A DNA stretch of 64,000 nucleotides from Mesorhizobium sp. Root102 (GCF_001425625.1 NZ_LMCP01000034.1:204551-268550), one strand, 5' to 3'; positions 51,759 to 61,615 are shown, numbered from the stretch's first letter. Notes: a model not told the origin generated them from the sequence alone. Made by a program: numbers and translations.

Positions 51759-54700
51759 TCAGAACTTGATGCCGAGATCGACCTTGGCGCCCTGGTCGAG
51801 CGCGCCGCCGCCGAACTGGCCAGTGTAGGATACACCGAGCGTGGCATTGGCCGACATTTTGAGGTCGAGGCCGGCCTCGACCACTGCTGCGTCCCTGGCG
51901 ATCGGCACGCCGGCGATGGTGAAGGCGTCGCCGCCGGCGAAGGCGAAGCTGGAGATCGGTGTGACATCGCCGAAGGCATGGCGCCAGCCGAGCATGCCGC
52001 GCGCGGTGGCGTTGATGCCGCCAAGCGCAAAATCGGTCGAGCCGCGCAGGCCGAGCGTGGTGAAGGTGGCGTCGGTGGTCGAACCGGCGCTGGTCAGCGC
52101 CGCCGCTCCGCCCGTTTCGGTGAAGCCGTCGGTGTGCACGCTGACATAGGCGAGATTGGCGAAGGGTTCTAACTTGAATTGTCCGACATCGGCTTTGTAG
52201 GCGAGTTCGCCGAAGATCTGAGCGGTGCCGGCATCATAGTCGGCCGTGAGCTGGTCGGCAAAACCGTTGAAGGCAACGGAACGTGCTGTCGAAAAACGGC
52301 TCCAGCTGTAGGCGGCGCCGGTGCGGAAGGCGATGGCGCCCCAGTTGGTGCCGCCATAGAGGCCAAGATGGTAGCTGTCGCTCTTGCCGGAGGAATTACG
52401 ATCGTCGGCGTTGAAGGAGGAATGGCTGTAGCCGCCGAGCAGGCCGACGCGCCAGCCGCCGAGCTGTGTGTCGGCGCCGGCCAGCACGCCGCCGGTCGAG
52501 CGGTCGAAGGCGGCGGCGTTGCCGTCCGAGTCGATATTGCCCCAGGAACCAAAGGCCTGGCCCCAGACGGCAAAACGGTCGGTATCGGCGGCGACCATTT
52601 CGGGTCCGCCCTCGCCATAGGCCATGACCGGCAGGGCCGCCGCGCTGCCGTCGCCGAAGGCGGACCTGATACGATTGGTGGCGGCATCGCGGACGAAGCG
52701 GCTGTCTTCGACCAGCATGCCCTTGCCCGAGGCATGAATCTCACCTGAAAGCTGATCGAAGGCCGCTTGCGCAGCCGCTTCGGTCGGCAGGTCCATAATG
52801 GCGTCAAAGAGCGGATTGCCGCCGCCAAGGCTTTCGGCGCCGCCGCCGGTGGCGATCTGGTTGGGCGTCACGCCGACCGCGGCGAAGGACTTTGCCTGCA
52901 CCACATCGAGGTACACATGCGTCGCGTCGTAGTTGGCAAGCAGCCCGATGAACGGGCCGGCCCCATTGAGCGTATAGGTGCCGATGACGCCTGTATCGGC
53001 TTGCAGCACAGTGTAATGCGTGCCCAGCACGTAAGGTGCGGCATCCGTCTTGACCACGTCGAGGATACCACCAGCGGCGATCGTCGCCGTGCCGGTTGCC
53101 TGGATGAGGTCGGACTGGCCGGTCGAGGTCAATTCGACCTGGTAGATCGAGCCCGCCGCTTGGTCGATATTGCCCGCGACATTGAGCGTACCGATCGAAT
53201 TGCCCGGCGCGATGATGCCGCCCGACTGCGCTGCGATGCCGCCCACCGTGCCGTTGCCGCCCAACGTGCCGCCCGAGATCGTCACCAGCGAACTGGCAAG
53301 CGAACCGTTCACGGCCAGCCGTCCGCCGCTCACGTTGGTGGCGCCCGTGAAGCCGCCCGAATCGCCGGTCAGGTTGGTGTTGCCGGCGATCTGGTTGATC
53401 GTCCCCAGCCCGCTGATCGTGGCGCCGAATACGTAGTTTGCCTCGGTATGATTGAAATTGAGCGTGCCGACGCCACTGCCGAACTGCAGCGCGGCCGGAT
53501 CGAAGATGCCGGCGCCGGTAGCTGCCGAGCCTGCCGCGCCGCCGATGTTGAGCGTGCCAGTGGAACCCGCGTGGCTGGCAATGGTGACGATGCCGCCGGC
53601 GGCAACCACGCCGCCGTTTGAAATCGTCAGTGCGCCTGTGCCGTCAAGGCCGACAATAAGGCCCGCACTGCTGGTCCAGGTCGAGCCGGCGCCATCCACC
53701 GTCGCCGTGCCGGTCGAGCCTGGATTGTACCCGAGGTAGCCCCAAGCATTGCTGACCGTGCCGCTGTTCAAGACATTCAGTGTGCCGGTTCCGAGGTTGC
53801 CGACGTAGAGGTCGCCGCTGTTGGCCCAGATGGAATTCGTACCGACCACTGTCGCAACACCCGTACCTGTAGTGGTGCTACCAATGGTGGCGCCTGCGCT
53901 CTTGACGGTTCCGCCGTTCGAGATCGTCAGTGTGCCGGTGCCCCAGTTGCCGACGAGCAGGCCTGAGCTGTTGAGCCAGCTCGAGCCGGCGCCATCGACC
54001 GTCGCCGTGCCGGTGGAGCCTCCCGAGTAACCCACTTGGCCGACAGTGTCTTTGACTGTGCCTCCGTTGGAGATTGTCAGCGTGCCAATACCGCCGCCGC
54101 TGACACCGACATAGACAGCCGCACTGCTGTTCCATGTCGAGCCGGCACCATCGACCGTCGCGGTGCCAACAGAATAGTTCCCGACATAGCTCATGGCACT
54201 GTCGACAGTGCCGCCGTTCGAAATCGTCAGCGAGCCGGTGCCGCTGTGGCCGACAATCAGAAGATTCGCACTATTAGTCCATGTCGAGCCGACGCCGTCG
54301 ATCGTCACCGTGCCAGTAGAGCCCGCTGTTTTGCCAACATAGGCAGAGTCACTGCTGACCGCGCCGCCGCTCGAGATCGTCAGCGTGCCCGTGCCACGAT
54401 TGCCGACATTGAGGCTCCCATTGTTGGTCCAGGTCGAGCCGGTGCCCGCGATGGATACCATGCCGGTCGAGCCGACCGAATTGGCGACATAGGCCGCGTC
54501 ATTGCTGACCGCGCCGCCGTTGGTGACGCTCAGCGTGCCGACGCCAAGTTCGGCGATATACAGGTCACTGCTGTTGGTCCAGGTCGAGCCGATGCCGTCG
54601 ACCGTCACGGTCCCGGTGCCCGCACCGTAGCCGACATGACCCACGGTGTCGCTGACAGCGCCGCCGTTCGAGATCGTCAAGGTGCCGTTGCTGTTGGTGC

Positions 54701-55130
54701 CCAAAGCGAGGAAAAGGTCCGAACTGTTGCTCCAGACGGAGCCTGCTCCAGTCACGGTCACGCCGCCGCTCGAGTTCGAGAGATAGCCCAGATAGCCGGC
54801 CGTGCTGGCGAGCGTACCGCCGTTTGTGATTGTCAGCGAGCCGGTGTAACTCGCAATGGTGCCGAGAAACACATAGTGCGCGGCCGCATTCGCCGCATTG
54901 ACCACGGCCGGATTCGGGAACGTCGCATTCAGAGTAACGTCGTCGCTCGATGTCGGAACGGCGGCGGGGTTCCAGTTTCCGGCGGTAAACCAATCCGTGG
55001 AGGCAGCGCCGGTCCATATCTCGGCCGCCGTTGCGGCGATTGGCTGGCCAAGACCGACCAGCGCGGTCGACGTCAGCGCCAGATACTTCAATGCCTTCGC
55101 CTTGCGGCCTCCAAATCTATACTGCGGCAT
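51759..55130 (-). CDS. Autotransporter with repeated passenger modules
   Basis: The 1123-residue outer-membrane protein has a signal (KYLALTSTALVGLGQPIAAT, cleavage near TAAE). The passenger holds eight repeats of 49-52 residues (99-500) with a ninth partial copy; each has LTISNGGxV..GYVGY..GSTGTATVDGAG and STWTNS. A PATR-like stretch follows, then an autotransporter beta-barrel (about 830-1123) ending in KVDLGIKF with the C-terminal Phe. It would display or release the repeat region at the cell surface. The divergent AraC regulator at 55450 may control it. Confidence 0.92.
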   Translation of the reverse strand: MPQYRFGGRKAKALKYLALTSTALVGLGQPIAATAAEIWTGAASTDWFTAGNWNPAAVPTSSDDVTLNATFPNPAVVNAANAAAHYVFLGTIASYTGSLTITNGGTLASTAGYLGYLSNSSGGVTVTGAGSVWSNSSDLFLALGTNSNGTLTISNGGAVSDTVGHVGYGAGTGTVTVDGIGSTWTNSSDLYIAELGVGTLSVTNGGAVSNDAAYVANSVGSTGMVSIAGTGSTWTNNGSLNVGNRGTGTLTISSGGAVSSDSAYVGKTAGSTGTVTIDGVGSTWTNSANLLIVGHSGTGSLTISNGGTVDSAMSYVGNYSVGTATVDGAGSTWNSSAAVYVGVSGGGIGTLTISNGGTVKDTVGQVGYSGGSTGTATVDGAGSSWLNSSGLLVGNWGTGTLTISNGGTVKSAGATIGSTTTGTGVATVVGTNSIWANSGDLYVGNLGTGTLNVLNSGTVSNAWGYLGYNPGSTGTATVDGAGSTWTSSAGLIVGLDGTGALTISNGGVVAAGGIVTIASHAGSTGTLNIGGAAGSAATGAGIFDPAALQFGSGVGTLNFNHTEANYVFGATISGLGTINQIAGNTNLTGDSGGFTGATNVSGGRLAVNGSLASSLVTISGGTLGGNGTVGGIAAQSGGIIAPGNSIGTLNVAGNIDQAAGSIYQVELTSTGQSDLIQATGTATIAAGGILDVVKTDAAPYVLGTHYTVLQADTGVIGTYTLNGAGPFIGLLANYDATHVYLDVVQAKSFAAVGVTPNQIATGGGAESLGGGNPLFDAIMDLPTEAAAQAAFDQLSGEIHASGKGMLVEDSRFVRDAATNRIRSAFGDGSAAALPVMAYGEGGPEMVAADTDRFAVWGQAFGSWGNIDSDGNAAAFDRSTGGVLAGADTQLGGWRVGLLGGYSHSSFNADDRNSSGKSDSYHLGLYGGTNWGAIAFRTGAAYSWSRFSTARSVAFNGFADQLTADYDAGTAQIFGELAYKADVGQFKLEPFANLAYVSVHTDGFTETGGAAALTSAGSTTDATFTTLGLRGSTDFALGGINATARGMLGWRHAFGDVTPISSFAFAGGDAFTIAGVPIARDAAVVEAGLDLKMSANATLGVSYTGQFGGGALDQGAKVDLGIKF
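53631..54836 (-). repeat. Eight tandem autotransporter repeat modules
   Basis: Eight degenerate units of 147-156 bases encode the passenger modules of the autotransporter. The protein pattern is conserved, while the DNA has diverged enough that the array is not a recent expansion. Confidence 0.85.
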
Positions 55131-55140
55131 TCAATCCCCT

Positions 55141-55157
55141 GAAATGACAGTCGTTTC
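55141..55157. promoter_or_regulatory. Imperfect palindrome near the autotransporter start
   Basis: GAAATGAC-A-GTCGTTTC has one mismatch between 8-base arms and lies 11 bases upstream of the start codon at 55130. It is a possible operator. The rest of the 55158-55449 stretch holds no gene I can support; AraC half-sites were not identified. Confidence 0.45.
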
Positions 55158-55449
55158 ACCCTGCCTGACATGTCATCGGAGCCAGGCGCTGTCTTGGGCA
55201 GGGCCGCACTGGAATTGGACTGGAGTGAGGTGCCGTGCTTTTTTCGCGCACTGTGGCGGTTTGGCGCCATCGAGTGCGACGCTTTACGGATATCTCCGAG
55301 TATTTCTGGAATTGCGTCAGCCAAGTCGACGAAGTTCGGCAAAATTCTTGTCCAAAAAAGCACAGAAATTGTCGCCTGCGGCATCTGTGTCTCTGGCTAT
55401 GGACAGACCGCGATCTGGTCCAATACGGTGCCCGTCGAAGTGAAGCCGT

Positions 55450-56433
55450 GTGTGTGGAAAAGGCCATTGCTGCTTGCAAAAGAATATCTTCTCATCGGTC
55501 GACCTGTCGCCGCATCTGGACCACCGCGCACGGTTCGCGCTGTGGCAGGACATCCATGTCGCCGAGATATGGTCGGTCGAGTATACGATTTCCGAGAAGC
55601 TGTCGTTCCAGGCCGCGATCGAAGCCACGGCCGTCGGGTCGCTGGTGCTGGGGCAGATGGCGGGGACAATCCGGCATGCCAGCCGCAAGGCGAGCAACAT
55701 CGCCGCCGATGGCCGCGACGGCTATCTGCTGCTGGTCAACAATGGCGATACGGTGCTCAGCGGCACCCAGATCGGCCGCGACTATCACGTCGGCAAAGGC
55801 GAAGCTGCACTCGTCTCGGCTTCGGAAGCGTTGCAGATGACGGGCGGAGACAACAATGTCTGGGCTAATGTGGTGCTCCCGCGAGCCGTGCTGGAGAATG
55901 CCTTCACGCATATCGAGGACCGGTTGGCGTTGACCATCGGTGCCGACAATGAGGCGCTCGACATGCTCAAGCGCTATTGCAGTTTCCTGGAAGCCGGCCC
56001 CGCCCTGGTCTTACCCGATCTTGTCGGCCATGCCACCGAGACGATCGTCGACCTGATCGGTCTGGCGACCGGCGCCAAGGGCGAGGCCGCCGAACTGGCG
56101 GGCCTGCGCGGCCTGCGCGCGGCAAGGCTGCAGGCCATCCTGCAAAAGATGCGGGACAATTTCGCCGATCCCGCCATTTCGGCGCAGAGCGTTGCCGGGC
56201 AATTGCGGCTGTCCGTGCGCTACGTCCATAACCTGTTGCAGGAAACTGGGGTGAGCTTTGCCGAGCGCATTCTCGAACTGCGCCTGCAGAAGGCTCATCG
56301 GATGCTGTCCGACAGGCGCAACGACCAAATGCGGATCAGCGAGATCGCGCTGCTCAGCGGTTTCTCCGACGTGTCCTATTTCAATCGCTGCTTCCGCCGC
56401 CGCTTCGGCTCGAAGCCCAGCAGCGCAAGGTAG
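55450..56433 (+). CDS. AraC family transcriptional regulator
   Basis: The 327-residue protein begins at GTG 55450, though later starts are possible because the first 15 residues look atypical. The N-terminal part is an AraC-type ligand region (IEATAVGSLVLGQMAGTIRH, then NNGDTVLSGTQIGRDYHV). The C-terminal part has two helix-turn-helix motifs (ISAQSVAGQLRLSVRYVHNL and ISEIALLSGFSDVSYFNRCF). It is divergent from the autotransporter and upstream of two outer-membrane protein genes, either of which may be its target. Confidence 0.9.
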   Translation: MCGKGHCCLQKNIFSSVDLSPHLDHRARFALWQDIHVAEIWSVEYTISEKLSFQAAIEATAVGSLVLGQMAGTIRHASRKASNIAADGRDGYLLLVNNGDTVLSGTQIGRDYHVGKGEAALVSASEALQMTGGDNNVWANVVLPRAVLENAFTHIEDRLALTIGADNEALDMLKRYCSFLEAGPALVLPDLVGHATETIVDLIGLATGAKGEAAELAGLRGLRAARLQAILQKMRDNFADPAISAQSVAGQLRLSVRYVHNLLQETGVSFAERILELRLQKAHRMLSDRRNDQMRISEIALLSGFSDVSYFNRCFRRRFGSKPSSAR

Positions 56434-56660
56434 TCTCGCCGAAAGCGACTCCCGCCGGGTGCAGGGCGCGCCAATCGACTGAGGCTGAATGGCCACACCA
56501 GCCGGGAAAGCGATGCGATGCTTTTCCCGACAATTCTCGTGCGGCCCAGCCCAAGACGCGGCCGGCGGACAATGCAACACCGGATTTCTCGACAACAGCC
56601 GGATCTCCGCAGGACATTTGCGCGGCGGGAAACGCAACATTTTTGGGACAGCAGACAACA

Positions 56661-57365
56661 ATGAAAACTCTTCTTCTCGCTACGGCCTTCATTCTCGCGC
56701 CGCTTGGCTTGGCATGCGCGGCTGATATCAATGAGGTTTCGCCTGCTGGTTATGACTGGTCGGGCCTCTATGCCGGTGTTGACATCGGTTACGCCGCCGG
56801 AAAATCCAATCTGTTCATTGCCGGCGCCGGCCAGGGCGGGGCCAGCGATCTCAACGTTGGCCTCGATCCGAACGGTTTTATCGGCGGCGTCCATATCGGC
56901 GCCAATTACCAAATGGCGAACAGCTTCGTGATCGGCGCCGAGGCCGACATTGCGTACAGCAATATCGATGGGCTGTCTGCCATCGACGCCGGCGGCGGCG
57001 GCGTCAACACGCTGCTCAAGAGCGAACTCAAATGGTCGGGGTCGGCGCGGCTGCGGGCCGGGTATGCTTTCGATAGGACCTTGCCCTTCATCACTGCCGG
57101 TGTCGCCGCGGCCAAGTATGAATTGATCGCGGTTAGCGCGGGCGGCCAGGCTCCCGATGTAACTCTCCACAGCGACAGCCATGTCGGCTGGACCGTTGGC
57201 GCCGGCATCGAGCACGCCTTCACCGATCGCTGGATCGCGCGGGCCGAATATCGCTTCTCAGACTTCGGCAGCCAGGACCTCTCGGCGGCAGCCGGTCTGC
57301 CTACGGAAACGCATGTCGATCTCCAGACGCAGGATGTCCGGGTCGGCCTCAGCTACAAGTTCTGA
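56661..57365 (+). CDS. Outer-membrane beta-barrel protein (Omp25/RopB-like)
   Basis: The 234-residue protein from ATG 56661 has a signal peptide (MKTLLLATAFILAPLGLACA, cleavage after CA) and an eight-stranded barrel pattern. It opens with YDWSGLYAGVDIGYAAGKS and ends with VRVGLSYKF and a terminal Phe, the BAM-recognition end. Homologues are abundant structural outer-membrane proteins of Rhizobiales. It is the first of two tandem paralogues; both start MKT and share GYAFDRTLPFITAGVA. Confidence 0.9.
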   Translation: MKTLLLATAFILAPLGLACAADINEVSPAGYDWSGLYAGVDIGYAAGKSNLFIAGAGQGGASDLNVGLDPNGFIGGVHIGANYQMANSFVIGAEADIAYSNIDGLSAIDAGGGGVNTLLKSELKWSGSARLRAGYAFDRTLPFITAGVAAAKYELIAVSAGGQAPDVTLHSDSHVGWTVGAGIEHAFTDRWIARAEYRFSDFGSQDLSAAAGLPTETHVDLQTQDVRVGLSYKF

Positions 57366-57387
57366 TTGCTGGCCGTCGCTGAACAAA

Positions 57388-57412
57388 CCCCCGCGCATTT
57401 TTTGCGCGGGGG
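57388..57412 (+). terminator. Strong hairpin between the two omp genes
   Basis: CCCCCGCGC-ATTTTTT-GCGCGGGGG has perfect 9-base arms with a 7-base loop. No T run follows. It probably ends or stabilises the first omp transcript, and it lies 26 bases before the second start codon. Confidence 0.5.
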
Positions 57413-57438
57413 AGGCAATAGTTTCGGGATAGCAAACG

Positions 57439-58155
57439 ATGAAAACCATTCTTTTCGCCACGGCCTTCATCCTCACGCCTGTCGGTATGGCGTCCGCGGC
57501 GGACACCAGTGAGGTCTTGCCGGTTGCCGCCACCTACGGCTGGTCCGGCGTCTATGTCGGCGCGCAGGCCGGGTATGCCTGGGGGGACGCGAGGGTCGGG
57601 CAAGCCTTTGCCCCGGACAGCTTCGACAATTACGGCTGGGGCTACAGTCCGTCCGGTGGTTTCGGCGGTCTTTACGCCGGCTACAACAAGCAGTTCGAGA
57701 GCGGGCTGGTTCTCGGCATCGAGGGCGACTACAGCTTCGCAAGCGTGAAGGACACCACACTCTATCGGGCGCTTGGCGTCGATGACCCTGCCTTTGGCGG
57801 AGAGCTCAAGCTGGAGTCGGTCGCCACCGTGCGCCTGAGAGCCGGCTATGCGATGGATCGCTGGCTTCCCTTTGTCACCGGCGGCCTGGCTGTGGCAAGC
57901 TATAAGCACACTACCACCGACATTCCGGGCGGTCCCTATGCCGACGCCAAAGACACCATCACCGGCTACACGCTGGGCGCCGGTGCGGAATACGCCGTCA
58001 CCGACAATTGGGTGGTCCGCGGCGAGTACCGGTTCGCCGATTTCGGCCGCCATACTTCCCAGCGTCACCTGATCGTCAACGGCGCTCCCCTCAATCCCGA
58101 CGAGATCGAGTTGACGACGCACGATGTCCGGATTGGCATCGCCTATAAATTCTGA
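57439..58155 (+). CDS. Outer-membrane beta-barrel protein (tandem paralogue)
   Basis: The 238-residue protein has a signal peptide (MKTILFATAFILTPVGMASA) and the same barrel layout: YGWSGVYVGAQAGYAWGD, GEYRFADFG, and VRIGIAYKF at the end. It is about as long as the upstream paralogue but differs in loops (for example EGDYSFASVKDTTLYR). Tandem duplication with surface-loop divergence is the likely history. A palindromic repeat follows its stop codon. Confidence 0.9.
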   Translation: MKTILFATAFILTPVGMASAADTSEVLPVAATYGWSGVYVGAQAGYAWGDARVGQAFAPDSFDNYGWGYSPSGGFGGLYAGYNKQFESGLVLGIEGDYSFASVKDTTLYRALGVDDPAFGGELKLESVATVRLRAGYAMDRWLPFVTGGLAVASYKHTTTDIPGGPYADAKDTITGYTLGAGAEYAVTDNWVVRGEYRFADFGRHTSQRHLIVNGAPLNPDEIELTTHDVRIGIAYKF

Positions 58156-58162
58156 TCGCCGA

Positions 58163-58321
58163 AGCTGCCGATCTCCCTCCTTGAGGGGGAGATGGCCGGC
58201 AGGCCAGAGGGGGGTCGGTTCAACTGGCCTCAGCCTGCTGCTGCTGCAGATGAGGTTGGCGCTCTACGCGCGGCGACCCCCTCTGTCGGCTTCGGCGACA
58301 TCTCCCCGTCGAGGGGGGAGA
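58163..58321. repeat. Palindromic intergenic mosaic repeat, copy C
   Basis: The left arm is GAAGCTGCCGATCTCCCTCC, GGGGGAGATGGCCGGCAGG and CAGAGGGGGGTC; the right arm is GACCCCCTCTGTCGGCTTC with ATCTCCCCGTCGAGGGGGGA. It separates the second omp gene from the convergent molybdenum-enzyme operon, so it likely acts as a bidirectional terminator region. Confidence 0.8.
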
Positions 58322-58337
58322 TAAAGCCGGGCGCTGG

Positions 58338-60635
58338 TTAAATCAGCTTTTCCAGCGTGATCGGCAGGTCGCGTATCCTCTTGCCCGTGGCGTGAAACAC
58401 AGCGTTGGCGATCGCCGGTGCGACGCCGACAATCGCCAACTCGCCGACGCCCTTGCCGCCGAGCACCGAGGAATGCAGGTCGGGAATGCCGACCGAGATC
58501 ACCTCGATATCGGGGATGTCGGCATTGGTAGGCACCAGATAATCGGCGAGGTTGTTGTTGACGATGCGGCCATGGCGGCGGTCCATGATGCCTTCCTCCA
58601 GCAGGGCCTGGCCGATGCCCATGATGATGCCGCCCTTCCACTGGCTTTCGGCAAGTTTCGGGTTGTAGAGCCGGCCCGAATCCAGCGCCGACACCACGCG
58701 TGATACGCGCACCGTGCCGAAATCCTCGTCGACGCGCACCTCGATGAAATGCGCGCACCAGGAGTGGCGGGAATAGTCGCCCTCTGTGTGCGGCAGCGCC
58801 ATGGCGATGGTGGTGTAGTTCTTGTAGCGGTCGTCTGATGTCGAGTTGGCCGGCATGGTGTCGCCGGTGGCTTCGATGTGGTCGCGGCCGACGCTTTTGA
58901 GCAGTTCGGCGATCGAGACATCGGGTCCGTCGCCGCGCGGCGAGCCGATGCGGCCGTTGGCGACGACCAGCGTGTTGGCCTGCAGCGCATGGAAAGGCGA
59001 GCGCGGATCGCTGATGGCGAGGCCGACGAGTTGGTCGAGCGCCGATGTCGCCGCCTTGTAGACGGCGCCGGTCATCACGCCGGCCAGCCGCGAACCGCCG
59101 GTGACGCCAGCGCGGGGAAAGCGCGAGTCGCCGAGCTTCACCACCACGTCGTCGGCTCGCACGCCCACCGTTTCGGCGGCGGTTTGCGCCAGGATGGTGT
59201 AGGTGCCCTGGCCCATGTCGATCGACGAGCTTTCGACCTCGACCGACCCATCGGCCAGGATGCGCACGATCGCCTCGCCATAGGCACGTCGCACCGGATA
59301 GGTGCCGGCAGCTACTCCCCAGCCGATCAGCTGGTTGCCGTCGCGCATGGAGCGCGGTTCGGGCGTACGCCTGAACCAGCCGAAGCGCTCGGCGCCGGTG
59401 GCAAAAGCCTCGCGCAACTGCCTGGTCGACCAGGCTTTTTTGGCATGCGGATCCTGCTCGGCATAGTTCCTCAGCCGGATCTCCAGCGGATCGATGCCGA
59501 CCTCGTAAGCGAGCTCGTCGATGGCGCTTTCGATGCCGAAGGCGCTAGGGTTTTCGCCCGGCGCGCGCATGGCGCCCGGCACCACGGAATTCACCCGCAC
59601 GACATTCTGCTTCGAGGAGAAAGTCGGCGTCGCATACATGATCGAGGTGACCGACCCGAGCGGCTCGACCCACATGCCGTCGATCGACGTCTCGTTGACG
59701 CCGCGATGCACGATCGACTGGATTTTTCCGTTCGCGTCGGCGCCGATCGCCACCGTCTGGCGTGTCGCGGCGCGGCCGCCATAGCCGGTGAAGGTCTGCG
59801 GCCGCGTCATCACCAGCCGTACCGGCCGGCCGAGCATTCTGGCGGCACATGCCGCTACCGCGCCATGGCTGAGCGCCAGCGCCTTGGAACCGAAGCCGCC
59901 GCCAATATAGGGCGAGACCAGCCGCACATTCTCGAACGGCACGCCGAACCATTCGGCATAGGTGCGCGCCATGCCGTCCAGCCACTGGCTCGGTTCCCAA
60001 ACGGTGAGCTGATCGTCCTCCCAGCGGGCGATCAGGCCGTGCGGCTCCATCGGCGCCTGGTATTCACGCGGTGTGTTGTAGGCGGCGCAGATGCGGACCG
60101 GAGCCGAGGCGAAAGCGGCTTGCGCGTCGCCCCATTCCTTGGTCATGGCGTCGATCGGAATGCCGTCGCCGGCCTTGGCATCGCTGAGGTCGACGATGGA
60201 AGGCGTCTCGTCATAGCTGACCTTGACCAGCGCTGCCGCCGCGACCGCCTGTTCGAAGGTCTCGGCGACCACGGCGGCGACATGCTGACCGGAGAAGGTG
60301 ATGTCGCGGGCCAGCGGGCAATAGGGCTTGTCGGGTGGCGGCGTGCCGAACCAGTCCGAAGCGGTCCTGAGGCTGATGATGGTGTCAGGCGTCAGCACCT
60401 GCAGCACGCCGGGCGCTGCCTCGGCGGCAGTGGTATCGATCGCACGCACCTTGCCCGACGCAATCGTGCTTTCGACCAGCACGGCATAGGCGAGGCCTTC
60501 GAGCCGCTGCTCGACGGCGTATTTCGCTGCACCGGTGATCTTGGCCGGGCCGTCGACGCGCGACAGCCGGCCGCCGACGGCTTCCGACAGCGCACCGTCG
60601 GACGCGTCGCCATGTCTGATGTTGTGAACGGTCAT
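58338..60635 (-). CDS. Xanthine dehydrogenase-family molybdopterin subunit (PaoC-like)
   Basis: The 765-residue large subunit binds the molybdenum cofactor. It has GGGFGSKALALSHGAVAA, MRAPGENPSAFGIESAIDEL, and near the C-terminus GVGELAIVGVAPAIANA with the catalytic Glu. It lacks the AYxCSFR motif of carbon monoxide dehydrogenase, so aldehyde or N-heterocycle oxidation is favoured. Its start overlaps the FAD subunit stop by 4 bases. It is the last gene of the operon, and its stop lies just before a palindromic repeat. Confidence 0.92.
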   Translation of the reverse strand: MTVHNIRHGDASDGALSEAVGGRLSRVDGPAKITGAAKYAVEQRLEGLAYAVLVESTIASGKVRAIDTTAAEAAPGVLQVLTPDTIISLRTASDWFGTPPPDKPYCPLARDITFSGQHVAAVVAETFEQAVAAAALVKVSYDETPSIVDLSDAKAGDGIPIDAMTKEWGDAQAAFASAPVRICAAYNTPREYQAPMEPHGLIARWEDDQLTVWEPSQWLDGMARTYAEWFGVPFENVRLVSPYIGGGFGSKALALSHGAVAACAARMLGRPVRLVMTRPQTFTGYGGRAATRQTVAIGADANGKIQSIVHRGVNETSIDGMWVEPLGSVTSIMYATPTFSSKQNVVRVNSVVPGAMRAPGENPSAFGIESAIDELAYEVGIDPLEIRLRNYAEQDPHAKKAWSTRQLREAFATGAERFGWFRRTPEPRSMRDGNQLIGWGVAAGTYPVRRAYGEAIVRILADGSVEVESSSIDMGQGTYTILAQTAAETVGVRADDVVVKLGDSRFPRAGVTGGSRLAGVMTGAVYKAATSALDQLVGLAISDPRSPFHALQANTLVVANGRIGSPRGDGPDVSIAELLKSVGRDHIEATGDTMPANSTSDDRYKNYTTIAMALPHTEGDYSRHSWCAHFIEVRVDEDFGTVRVSRVVSALDSGRLYNPKLAESQWKGGIIMGIGQALLEEGIMDRRHGRIVNNNLADYLVPTNADIPDIEVISVGIPDLHSSVLGGKGVGELAIVGVAPAIANAVFHATGKRIRDLPITLEKLI

Positions 60636-61615
60636 GCCGTTTCTCCCAATTTGAGGATGGCGCGGGCGACGACGCGCGGCGCCAGTTCGATCTTGTAGTG
60701 GTTGGCGCCATGGTCGACGGCGCCTTCGACGGCGAGCAGGCTGGCGGCGCGGACAGCGTCCGGCTCCAGCACCTTGCCCTTAAGCGCGTCTTCCGCGGCC
60801 CGGGCACGCCAAGGCTTTGTAGCGACGCCGCCAAGCGCGACGCGCAGGTCGCGGATGGTGCGTCCGTCGGCTTCGAACTCGACGCCGACGGCGGCACTGG
60901 CGGCGGCAAACTCATAGGATTGGCGATCGCGGATCTTGAGGTAAGTAGAACGCCGGGCAGAGGCCGAGCCGGGGATCTCGATCGCGGTGATCATCTCGCC
61001 TGGTTCGATGGCGTGTTCCCTGTTCGGCGTGGTGCCGGGCAGAAGGAAAAAGTCATCGACCGGAACCTGGCGCAGGCCCAGATGCACGACCGCATCGAAG
61101 GCGACCAGGGCCACGGCGAGGTCGCCGGGATACATGGCGATGCAGGCGTTGCTGGTGCCGAGCACGGCGTGTCCCCTTGTGACGCCGCCGATGGCCGAAC
61201 AGCCGCTGCCGGGTTCCCGCTTGTTGCAGGCGGGGAAATTCGCCGGGTCGCGGAAATAGGGGCAACGCGTGCGCTGCATCAGATTGCCGCCGATGGTCGC
61301 CATGTTGCGGATCTGCGCCGAGGCCGCCTGCCACAGTGCTTCCGAGACGGCGGGAAAGCGGCTCTTGATGTCGCCATGGTCGGCGACATGGCCCATCCTG
61401 GCCAGCGCGCCGATGGTGGCGCCGCGCTCGCCCACTTCGATGCTGTTCAGCCCCTTGAGATGGGTGATGTCGACCAGCGTCTCGGGCTCGGTGACGCCAC
61501 ATTTGGCGAGGTCGATCAGCGTGGTGCCGCCAGCGAGCAGCATGGCGCCGGGCAGGGCGGCCGCCTGGAGTGCGGCATCGACTGAAGCTGCGCGCAGATA
61601 GGAAAAATCCTTCAT
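60632..61615 (-). CDS. FAD-binding subunit of the molybdenum enzyme (PaoB-like)
   Basis: The 327-residue protein has the FAD-binding pattern LLAGGTTLIDLAKCGV and TIGGNLMQRTRC. A cysteine-rich loop CPYFRDPANFPAC, then GSGCSAIGG, is characteristic of PaoB-type subunits that carry an extra 4Fe-4S cluster. That feature separates it from ordinary xanthine dehydrogenase FAD subunits. It passes electrons from the iron-sulfur subunit side to FAD. It overlaps both neighbouring genes by 4 bases. Confidence 0.92.
   Translation of the reverse strand: MKDFSYLRAASVDAALQAAALPGAMLLAGGTTLIDLAKCGVTEPETLVDITHLKGLNSIEVGERGATIGALARMGHVADHGDIKSRFPAVSEALWQAASAQIRNMATIGGNLMQRTRCPYFRDPANFPACNKREPGSGCSAIGGVTRGHAVLGTSNACIAMYPGDLAVALVAFDAVVHLGLRQVPVDDFFLLPGTTPNREHAIEPGEMITAIEIPGSASARRSTYLKIRDRQSYEFAAASAAVGVEFEADGRTIRDLRVALGGVATKPWRARAAEDALKGKVLEPDAVRAASLLAVEGAVDHGANHYKIELAPRVVARAILKLGETA

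Noticed and set aside
53631..54836. Regular spacing suggesting a CRISPR or satellite array
   Set aside because: The period is 147-156 bases, lies inside one reading frame and matches protein repeats, so it is an autotransporter passenger.
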